From positions 1-13,328 of the forward strand of contig DASXAR010000071.1 of assembly GCA_036406595.1 (NCBI GenBank): a stretch of DNA of 13,328 bases, given 5' to 3'. The DNA comes from VRUE01 sp036406595. GTDB lineage: Bacteria > Actinomycetota > Thermoleophilia > Solirubrobacterales > 70-9. Position 1 is the first letter of the stretch. Every line of letters begins with the position of its first letter. The notes beneath the pieces are model-generated. The model had not been told where the DNA came from. It saw only the letters and a list, made by a program, of their open reading frames with translations, and did no database searches. Shown here piece by piece: positions 6,220 through 12,234 of the stretch. The position numbers and the translations under genes are program-made.

Positions 6220-7553
6220 TCCCCCTTCGCCTCTTCCTCCGCCTCCTTCACCGCCTCCAGGGCCGCCGCGTAGCCCTGCCAGTACAGGTCGTCGGCCTGA
6301 CCGGCTCCGGGGGTCCCATACAGCTCACGCGGGTTGAAGGGCCCGATCTCACCCGGGTTGATCGGCCCGACTTCTCCTGGTCGGAAGTGTTCGAACGGTG
6401 GATCTCCGCAGGCTCGCGTCTGCAGCGGTTCGAAACCGCAGACCCACGGCTGGCTCACCACGGAACAGACCTGGGGCCGCGTGAGCACGTTGCAGAACAC
6501 CGGCCTCGTCACGAGCGGGCGGCAGACGATCGGCTTCGTGACGATCGAGAAACCCGAGCAGAGGTCGACGTTCAGCTCGTCGAGGACCGACTGGATCGGG
6601 TTCGCAACGCCCATGGTTCCGGTTTTGTTGCCGGCGAAGTGGAGACCGACGACATTGTTGCCCGCCTCCACGACCGCCGATCCGGAGTCGCCGTGGTCGC
6701 CGAACTGGGTGCTTTTCGACGTATCGACATCGACCCGGATCTGTTCTTTGAGGATGTGGGTGCCGAGGCCGTCGCCGTAGTCGATCGACGTCGAGTAGTC
6801 CACAGAGGTGACTTTGCCGTAGGTCAGTTCGGTCGTTCGCCCCCGCTTGCGCACGGCCATCCCGACCGACGCCGTCATCTTGCCCTGCACGCTGCCGATT
6901 TCGGCGATCGCGCATTTCCATGATTTGCCGGCGTCGAGCCCGACCACCGCTCCGTCCACATGTTCGCTGAGGACCGCTCGCTGCAGCGTTCCAAACTTCC
7001 CGGCAGGACAGCTGCCCCCGTCCACGCGCCCTGGCTGGGTCATCGTGTCCCCGACTTTCCACCCGGTGTCGATGCAGGCGACGTGGAAATTCGTCAACGC
7101 CATCGGGTCGTGGCTCGTTCGATCCCGCACGAAGACCCCGAGGGTGCCGACGAAGATGTAATAGCCGGCGGAGGGAACGTCGGGCGGTTCGAGGTAGACG
7201 GACCGGCAGGGGCCCATGCTGATCCCGCCCTCCAGCGTCGAGTAGGTCGATTTGTCGATCTGGGTTTCGACCTCTTCCAGCGCCGGGAGATGGAGGACGA
7301 TCTCCTCCTCGATCACGTCGGTCGGGATGCCGTCGATCTCCTTGGGGATGAGTTCGTCGGCCTTCAGTGAGCTTCTTGACTTCTTTTTCTTCACCGAGAC
7401 GACGATCGCCATGCGGTCGGTCTTCTCGCCCTTCGTCGTCTTGTAGTTGATGTCGACCCCGGTGACGTCAGGGCGCGCCAGCAGGTCGTCCTCGACCCGC
7501 CGCTTGGTCGGACGGATCTCGGCTCGGGATCGCTCCGCCTCGGAACTGGTCAT
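6216..7553 (-). CDS. NAL1-type trypsin-like serine peptidase with Thr/Ser-x-Pro-x-x-Cys tail; candidate lanthionine substrate
   Basis: This 445-residue protein starts at an ATG with AGGAGG four bases upstream; a longer open frame reaches 7640 but has no ribosome site. Residues 10-100 form the NAL1-like N-terminal domain (DVTGVDINYK, then KEIDGIPTDVIEEE). Residues about 125-330 form the peptidase: His157 in LTNFHVAC, a likely Asp200 in HVDGAVVGLD and Ser290 in GDHGDSGSAVV. After Cys332 the tail holds five Thr/Ser-Cys pairs (339/344, 349/354, 358/363, 367/372, 379/382). Then come two PGE(V/I)GP(I/F)N octapeptides (392-407) and an acidic amphipathic helix (418-445). There is no signal peptide. 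The gene heads the operon with the dehydratase pair and cyclase, so its tail may be dehydrated and cyclised, with the peptidase acting in maturation. That is inference; the tail could instead be a structural or metal-binding repeat. Confidence 0.88.
   Translation of the reverse strand: MTSSEAERSRAEIRPTKRRVEDDLLARPDVTGVDINYKTTKGEKTDRMAIVVSVKKKKSRSSLKADELIPKEIDGIPTDVIEEEIVLHLPALEEVETQIDKSTYSTLEGGISMGPCRSVYLEPPDVPSAGYYIFVGTLGVFVRDRTSHDPMALTNFHVACIDTGWKVGDTMTQPGRVDGGSCPAGKFGTLQRAVLSEHVDGAVVGLDAGKSWKCAIAEIGSVQGKMTASVGMAVRKRGRTTELTYGKVTSVDYSTSIDYGDGLGTHILKEQIRVDVDTSKSTQFGDHGDSGSAVVEAGNNVVGLHFAGNKTGTMGVANPIQSVLDELNVDLCSGFSIVTKPIVCRPLVTRPVFCNVLTRPQVCSVVSQPWVCGFEPLQTRACGDPPFEHFRPGEVGPINPGEIGPFNPRELYGTPGAGQADDLYWQGYAAALEAVKEAEEEAKGE
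6408..6539 (-). repeat. Repeat-coding tail of the peptidase: five Thr/Ser...Cys units
   Basis: This segment encodes residues 339-382. The units are TKPIVC, TRPVFC, TRPQVC, SQPWVC and the shorter TRAC, with Cys spaced 10, 9, 9 and 10 residues apart. Four units share the form [T/S]-x-P-x-x-C, giving hydroxyl-to-thiol spacings of five residues. The DNA copies have diverged clearly while the protein pattern is kept, which argues for selection on the Thr/Ser, Pro and Cys positions rather than recent duplication. Confidence 0.8.
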
Positions 7554-7557
7554 CGCT

Positions 7558-7563
7558 CCTCCT
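7558..7563 (-). promoter_or_regulatory. Strong ribosome-binding site fixing the peptidase start
   Basis: AGGAGG, inside GAGAGGAGGAGCG, precedes the ATG at 7553 by four bases. It decides for the 445-residue product over the longer 474-codon open frame. Confidence 0.8.
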
Positions 7564-7663
7564 CTCGGGAGCGGCGATCCCTTGCCGGGGAACCCTTGGC
7601 GCGGGGACCGCGCGCTACGTGGTTCGGGGTCGGGGGACACACAAGCCCTCCGGCATTGAACCG

Positions 7664-7692
7664 ACCGTAGACTTCGGCACCGGATTGGACAA
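7664..7692 (-). promoter_or_regulatory. Weak candidate promoter of the lanthionine operon
   Basis: The 144-base gap (7554-7697) between the patatin stop and the peptidase start holds TTGTCC (7692-7687), a 17-base spacer and TACGGT (7669-7664) on the minus strand. The matches to sigma-70 boxes are only partial. The gap is the largest within the minus-strand gene run and is the natural place for an operon promoter. Read-through from the lipase genes is equally possible. No hairpin with a T-run was found there. Confidence 0.25.
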
Positions 7693-7697
7693 GTGCT

Positions 7698-8960
7698 CTA
7701 ATCGTTTGTTCGATTTGGACGGGCGCTCTCCCCCGCCGCCGCGGTTGTGCCGGAGGGCATCGGCCTCCAAACCGGCAGATCGCCCAAGAGGTCGCGATGG
7801 AAGGTCGCCAGGCTCGCGCCGGTCAGCCACCAGCCGCGATGGACGAGGTGCTCGCAGATCTGAGCCGAGAGCCTCGAGAACGTCGTCTTGACTTCGGCCA
7901 GTCGCTCACCGTCGAATGCCGGGACCGGGTTCAGATCGACCCAGTCCCGGTCGGGTTTGTCGATTGTGCTCGCAAGTCCGAAAAGAACTCCCTGGCGCGC
8001 GAAGTCGGGTGGCACCTGCCGGTTGCTCTTCGCCTTCTCCCACGCCTGAAATCGCTCGATCATCGTTCGGACCCGCAGCGCCGTGGCCTGGCGGTACAGC
8101 AACTCACTCGAGCGGCGCAGATCACGAACGATCGGGGCATGGCTGACCAGCCCGGTCATTCCCGTGCGAAGGACGCCGCCGGCGGATACGACAACCAGAC
8201 ACGGGCCGCGGAGGTCGTCGATCGCCTCGAGACCGAGGTTGTCATAGACGCCCCCGTCCAACAGCCGAACGTCGGCGCCAGATCCGCAGGGAAAGGTCAG
8301 GCCGGGAAAACGGGTTGCGGCGAACGGACCGGGGACCGATGCCGAGGCGGCGACCGCGGTCGCGACCCTGAGTGTTGTTTCGCCGGTCGGGATGTGTCCG
8401 ATCACGTAGTCGCCGATCCACTCGCGATCAAAGCCGAAGCGCACGCCGCTGGTCTCGTTCGCGGCATTGAAGGTGAAGAGACACCCGTCCGACAGATCCC
8501 TCAGCTCGCGCTCGTCGAAGAACCAGCGATCGAGGGTGCGAGCCAGGACGTCCGTTCGGGTCATCGGGCCAAGAGCCCGCCAGCTGTCAAGCAGGAGCGT
8601 CCTGGTCAAAGAGCGATCGCGGGCTCCCCAGAGAATCTTGCCGAGAACATGGCGATCGACCACCTCGGGGGCGAAGCCGGCCGCCTGGATCTCCTCATAG
8701 GAGGTGGCAAAGAGCCCGTTGGTGATCGAGCCGCCGGAGACCGAGGAAATCCAGCCGACGCGGTCGAGTAGACCGGCGTCGGCCATGAAGCGCAGGGCAC
8801 CGGCCGCGGTGAGGGCAGCGCGCCAGCCCCCACCGGAGAATGAAAGGGCAAAGCGATCCTCAGCGGGACGTTGCGGATGAGCCCTTTCCGGGCGATCGCC
8901 GCAGGGCTCGACCAGGTTGCGCCGCGAGGTGCCGATCGTCTGCGGGGGCCTGACGCTCAA
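7698..8960 (-). CDS. Patatin-like (cPLA2-type) lipid acyl hydrolase
   Basis: With the TTG start at 8960 the protein has 420 residues. It shows the oxyanion-hole motif SGGGWR (42-47), the nucleophile elbow SSVSGGS (72-78; Ser75), the conserved SASVPGPFAATRFPG (206-220) and the catalytic-dyad Asp235 in LLDGGVYDNLGLEAI. The elbow reads S-x-S-G-G-S rather than classical G-x-S-x-G, as in cPLA2-like relatives. It would release fatty acids from phospholipids. There is no signal peptide or membrane helix, so it is probably cytoplasmic. The TTG overlaps the stop of the phospholipase D-like gene by three bases within TTGA; in-frame GTG 8987 and ATG 9023 are alternatives needing longer overlaps. None has a good ribosome site, which fits coupled translation. 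Confidence 0.88.
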   Translation of the reverse strand: MSVRPPQTIGTSRRNLVEPCGDRPERAHPQRPAEDRFALSFSGGGWRAALTAAGALRFMADAGLLDRVGWISSVSGGSITNGLFATSYEEIQAAGFAPEVVDRHVLGKILWGARDRSLTRTLLLDSWRALGPMTRTDVLARTLDRWFFDERELRDLSDGCLFTFNAANETSGVRFGFDREWIGDYVIGHIPTGETTLRVATAVAASASVPGPFAATRFPGLTFPCGSGADVRLLDGGVYDNLGLEAIDDLRGPCLVVVSAGGVLRTGMTGLVSHAPIVRDLRRSSELLYRQATALRVRTMIERFQAWEKAKSNRQVPPDFARQGVLFGLASTIDKPDRDWVDLNPVPAFDGERLAEVKTTFSRLSAQICEHLVHRGWWLTGASLATFHRDLLGDLPVWRPMPSGTTAAAGESARPNRTND

Positions 8961-10648
8961 CGGACGAACAGCTCGCGCTCCAGGCACCGCGGCGAGTCGG
9001 GGTCGAAGTAGTCCGCCGCCCATCTTTCCGGGCGCCGCTTGAGGCGGAGCGGCTTGGACTCGGACGCGCGGTGCTGGACGGCGCGAAAGCGGTAGTGGTC
9101 GATCAGCTTGATTGCCTCCACCGCGTAGCTCGAGACCACCATCGGGTCGGAGAACTCGACCAGGTTGTCGCCGTTGTCCGACTCCCCGCCTTCGGCGAGA
9201 TTCGAGGAGCCGGCGTAGGCCAGCGGGTGTGTTCCATTGAAGTCGCAGACGATGAACTTGTGATGGATCGAGATCCCGCTGCCGCCGCTGTACTCGGCCC
9301 GGAAGGGTTCGGGCGCCTTGGAGCGCAGGTAGTCGAAGGGGATGAACGGGGAGTCGGGGTCAGTCGGTGTCGTCGCCTTGAGCTCTCCGGTCAGCCTCTG
9401 GGTGGTCCCGAAGGCGTAGAGGTCCTTGCGGTCACGGAGCTTCTCGATCCGGTCCATGACAGGGCCCGACGCTCCTCCGATGTCCATGATCGCGAACAGC
9501 AGCGAGTTCTCGGCTCCGTCGATCGCGTCCGCGACCCGGTCCAGTGAGAGCCCGGGATCGCCGTGGGGCGCGAAGCTCACCGCGGCCTCGGGGAGGCCCT
9601 GGCCGGAGAGATCGAACCACTCCTTGGCGAGATCGCTGGAGCGGAAGTGCGAGGGGTCTTCCCAGGCCGCCTCGAACACGGAGGAGAAGCGCTCGGCGGG
9701 GCCATCGCCTTCGAAGACGAAGACCGAGTTCGACTGCGCGTACAGGCCGCGGACCGAGAAGTTGGCAGACCCCGACAGCACCTTGTGGGTCCCGTCCCCG
9801 CGGGTGAGGATGAAGATCTTGTCGTGGGCGAGGGAGCCGAAATGGCCGGTCCTGACGTTGTCGGCGCCGGCGGAGTGAAGAAGCGCCTCCTTGGCTCCGA
9901 CCTCCGGCGGGTCGTCGCTGCCCGCATGGTGAACGTGGCTCCCGGAGTCGTCGAGGAAGGTCCGAAGTCTCGGGCCGAGGCGCTCGAGCTGTCGGATCAG
10001 GTCGGGCTCGTCGAGGTCGAAGGCGAGCACGTCGAGTTTTGAGCCGCCGTCGTCGACGGCCTCCTGGAGCATGCGGTAGACGAGCTCGCGCGCCTGAAAG
10101 CCGAGCCAGCGCCACTGGTCGACGAATTTCTCACTGGGGAAGTCGAAGGTCTGGGGGTCCGGGTAGAGGGGTGCGTTGTCGAACAGCTCCGCATAGGCCT
10201 GGGAGGAGAGCTCGCCCCGGGTGAAGCCGAGCTCGAAGTTCGCGTGGGCGTCCTCCCTGAGGTCGATTTCGAGGCTGGTCTCCGGACCCGCTTCGAGCTG
10301 GTCCTCGGAGCCGCCGGCGAACAGCATCGCCGTGGCTGTATAGAGGAACTTCCCGGCGGGGACGCGGCGAGGAAAGTGGACCCAATGGAACTTTTGAATC
10401 GGGGCCTCATCGGTCGGTGTGACGATCGCCCGGCGCTCGGCCGGGCTGGTGTCGGCGGTGACCGGATCGGCGAAGGTCAGGCGGTTGTTGATCGTGAACT
10501 CCCTTCCCTCGGGGGATCGGTAGCGCACGGCGAAGCCGGCAAGGCTCTCGTGAAGCGACTGCTCGACGTCGAATGCCAGAAGCGCAGCCCCCTCCCCGCG
10601 ATGGGCCGCGAAGGTCAGGCCGCCGCTTGAGCTACTGACGGTGGCCAC
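8957..10648 (-). CDS. Phospholipase D-like protein with two HKD-type motifs
   Basis: In this 563-residue protein, residues 1-150 form a poorly recognisable N-terminal domain, probably beta-rich. The first PLD motif is LAHDKIFILT (273-282) with SGSANFS (292-298). The second is IHHKFIVCD (461-469) with AGSSNLAEGG (479-488) and DNLVEFS (494-500). Both HxK pairs are present. The Asp that should follow the first by the HxKx4D rule is Thr282, while the second keeps Asp469. Members cleave phosphodiester bonds in lipids or nucleic acids; the substrate here is not predictable. There is no signal peptide. The GTG start at 10648 is the first start codon after an in-frame stop and lacks a ribosome site. 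A short ORF with a strong site overlaps it. The 3' end overlaps the patatin start. Confidence 0.87.
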   Translation of the reverse strand: MATVSSSSGGLTFAAHRGEGAALLAFDVEQSLHESLAGFAVRYRSPEGREFTINNRLTFADPVTADTSPAERRAIVTPTDEAPIQKFHWVHFPRRVPAGKFLYTATAMLFAGGSEDQLEAGPETSLEIDLREDAHANFELGFTRGELSSQAYAELFDNAPLYPDPQTFDFPSEKFVDQWRWLGFQARELVYRMLQEAVDDGGSKLDVLAFDLDEPDLIRQLERLGPRLRTFLDDSGSHVHHAGSDDPPEVGAKEALLHSAGADNVRTGHFGSLAHDKIFILTRGDGTHKVLSGSANFSVRGLYAQSNSVFVFEGDGPAERFSSVFEAAWEDPSHFRSSDLAKEWFDLSGQGLPEAAVSFAPHGDPGLSLDRVADAIDGAENSLLFAIMDIGGASGPVMDRIEKLRDRKDLYAFGTTQRLTGELKATTPTDPDSPFIPFDYLRSKAPEPFRAEYSGGSGISIHHKFIVCDFNGTHPLAYAGSSNLAEGGESDNGDNLVEFSDPMVVSSYAVEAIKLIDHYRFRAVQHRASESKPLRLKRRPERWAADYFDPDSPRCLERELFVR

Positions 10649-10706
10649 GAGAGCGTGAGCACCAGATCTCAGCGACGGAGGCGAAGCCGGGGGCCGTGAT
10701 CAACAT
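10632..10706 (-). CDS. Possible 24-residue leader ORF overlapping the phospholipase D-like start
   Basis: An ATG at 10706 has AGGAGG six bases upstream, the best ribosome site on this strand nearby. It opens a 24-codon frame (MLITAPGFASVAEIW, then a basic end) that stops at 10632, 16 bases inside the next gene in a different frame. It may be a coupling or leader peptide feeding ribosomes to the GTG at 10648. A sequencing frameshift joining the two is the alternative. The peptide itself matches nothing recognised. Confidence 0.35.
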   Translation of the reverse strand: MLITAPGFASVAEIWCSRSRGHRQ

Positions 10707-10877
10707 CGTGTCCCTCCTGAATGGGGGTGAGACGACCCGTTCGATCAAGCTAGCCGACCCGGAGAAGCCCGTCAATCGACTCCATCTTTCGTTGAGGCCC
10801 CTGACGCTCCAGGACAATTGTTGCGACGGTAGCGATTCACGTCGTCCCAGAGGTCCGGTGAGGAATGAGGAGGCAAG
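10707..10877. promoter_or_regulatory. Divergent intergenic region between lipase and small membrane-protein genes
   Basis: This region must hold the promoters of the minus-strand lipase genes and the plus-strand gene at 10878. A clear GAGGAGG lies 4 bases before the plus-strand ATG. The plus-strand boxes seen are weak (TTGAGG near 10792, then GACAAT about 15 bases later), and nothing convincing was found on the minus strand. No palindrome or repeat stands out. Confidence 0.4.
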
Positions 10878-11264
10878 ATGCCAGAGAACGCCGGAGAGAC
10901 GCAGGAACTGAGGAAAGCGGAGGAGACCAAGCGGGACTGGTCCCAACACGTCAAGGAAATCGGCGGCCTGCTCGCGGTGGTCGCCGGCCTGCTGGCGATC
11001 GCCGGAATTGCCGCAGGGGCGTTCATCGCAGGCAGTCAAACTGCTGCGACCGTGGCCGGTTCGGCGACCGCCGTCGTGGGCTCGATCGTCGGCGCATACC
11101 TGGGCGTCAAGATCGGCACCGACCAGACAAGAAATGCCATCCAGGGTCAAAGGGAAGAGGCGGCCAAAGGACAGGTCTACGCCGCGCACATGGCGAAGGA
11201 GGAAGCCCTCAAAGCCGTTCCGCTGGCGCAGGAGGCCGCGGAGGCCGTCCGCGCCCTGAAATGA
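10878..11264 (+). CDS. Small membrane protein with two Gly/Ala-rich helices
   Basis: This 128-residue protein begins at an ATG with GAGGAGG just upstream. A charged N-terminus (1-28) is followed by hydrophobic segments at about 29-51 (LLAVVAGLLAIAGIAAGAFI) and 55-78 (rich in Gly/Ala with spacing GxxxG-like, VVGSIVGAYLGVKIG). The C-terminal half (82-128) is a charged, Ala-rich helix with EEAAK- and KEEALK-type heptads that could form a coiled coil. Two tightly packed helices suggest oligomerisation in the membrane. No family was recognised and no function can be assigned. It is followed by a GC-rich palindrome and a 148-base gap. Confidence 0.75.
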   Translation: MPENAGETQELRKAEETKRDWSQHVKEIGGLLAVVAGLLAIAGIAAGAFIAGSQTAATVAGSATAVVGSIVGAYLGVKIGTDQTRNAIQGQREEAAKGQVYAAHMAKEEALKAVPLAQEAAEAVRALK

Positions 11265-11412
11265 GCGCGCGGCCGGCCGGCCGCTGACTCATACAGACGC
11301 CTATCGCGGCTTGACAGCGACGCACTGCTGGTGGAAGCCTCGCTTAGGAAGGGGTGCCGGTTGCCGGTCGCCGAAGGCACTCCCGATAGGACAGACCCCA
11401 GGAGGTGGTCAG
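11265..11412 (+). other. Intergenic gap with a GC palindrome before the cysteine peptidase gene
   Basis: The perfect palindrome GCGGCCGGCCGGCCGC (11269-11284) starts five bases after the upstream stop codon. It could fold as a hairpin but has no loop or T-run, so a terminator role is weak. A consensus-like TTGACA lies at 11311-11316 without a good -10 at 16-18 bases. AGGAGG precedes the peptidase ATG by eight bases. Confidence 0.4.
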
Positions 11413-12177
11413 ATGCCACGCAAGATCAAGGGCTATGGATGGCTCCCAGATCTCCCTGACGGGCGGGATCTGCTGTACGGAGCCCCGGTCGAGGCCGTCG
11501 CGAAACTTCCCAAACGGGTGGACATGCGCAAAAAGTTCCCCCCTGTCTACGACCAGGGCCAGCTTGGCAGCTGCACCGCAAACGCGATCGGCGCCGCCCT
11601 GGAGTTCGACCAGATGAAGCAGAAAGAGAAGGCGTTCACGCCTTCGAGGTTGTTCATCTACTACAACGAGCGGGCGATGGAGGGCACGGTCCACTCGGAC
11701 AGCGGCGCCCAGATTCGCGACGGCATCAAGACGGTCGCCAAGCACGGCGCTTGCCGAGAGAACCCGACCTGGCCCTACAAAATCGGAAAATTCGACGCCA
11801 AACCACCGAAACCCGCCTACGCCGAGGGCAAACGGCACCAGGCGATCAGATACCTGCGGCTCAACCAGGCCCTGGGCCAGCTCAAGGGCTGCCTGGCCTC
11901 GGGGTACCCGTTCGTCTTCGGCTTCGCCGTCTACGAGAGCTTCGAGAGCTCCCGGGTGGCGAAAACGGGCCATGCGCCGATCCCGAAAGCGAACGAGGCC
12001 CTGCTGGGCGGGCACGCGGTCACCGCGGTCGGCTACGACGAGGCGAAACAGTGGTTCATCGTTCGCAACTCCTGGGGCAAGGGCTGGGGCATGGGCGGCT
12101 ACTTCACGCTGCCCTACCCATACCTGCTCCAACCCAGCCTCTCGCAGGACTTCTGGACGATCCGAAGGGTGGAGTAG
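11413..12177 (+). CDS. Papain-family (C1A) cysteine peptidase without signal or inhibitory propeptide
   Basis: This 254-residue protein starts at an ATG with AGGAGG upstream; an open frame from a TTG at 11311 lacks such a site. The catalytic set is complete: oxyanion Gln48 and nucleophile Cys54 in YDQGQLGSCTANA, His201 in LGGHAVTAVGYD and Asn219 in VRNSWGKGWGMGGY. Only about 35 residues (KGYGWLPDLPDGRDLLY and a short linker) precede the mature-like domain, so the usual inhibitory propeptide is missing, as in many bacterial C1 peptidases. There is no signal peptide, which suggests cytoplasmic action or another export route. It transcribes away from the lanthionine operon. A leader-peptidase or effector role is possible but unsupported. 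Confidence 0.92.
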   Translation: MPRKIKGYGWLPDLPDGRDLLYGAPVEAVAKLPKRVDMRKKFPPVYDQGQLGSCTANAIGAALEFDQMKQKEKAFTPSRLFIYYNERAMEGTVHSDSGAQIRDGIKTVAKHGACRENPTWPYKIGKFDAKPPKPAYAEGKRHQAIRYLRLNQALGQLKGCLASGYPFVFGFAVYESFESSRVAKTGHAPIPKANEALLGGHAVTAVGYDEAKQWFIVRNSWGKGWGMGGYFTLPYPYLLQPSLSQDFWTIRRVE

Positions 12178-12234
12178 GGGGGAGGGGCTCGGGCTGGAGG
12201 CCACGATCGCCGGGTGTGGATTCGGCGCCCACCG

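Noticed and set aside
5083..6923. Two overlapping plus-strand open frames of 396 and 358 codons
   Set aside because: They are antisense to the kinase and peptidase genes, which have intact catalytic motifs and coupled starts and stops.
7615..7830. 71-codon minus-strand frame spanning the patatin-peptidase gap, considered as a RiPP precursor
   Set aside because: It mostly overlaps the patatin C-terminus in another frame. It has a single Cys near its end, no Ser/Thr-Cys core pattern and no ribosome site.
11269..11284. GC palindrome as an intrinsic terminator
   Set aside because: It is perfectly self-complementary with no loop and no following T-run; such GGCCGGCC runs arise readily in GC-rich DNA.
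11311..11316. Consensus -35 box TTGACA upstream of the cysteine peptidase
   Set aside because: No acceptable -10 box lies 16-18 bases downstream; the nearest candidate (TTAGGA) is 27 bases away.
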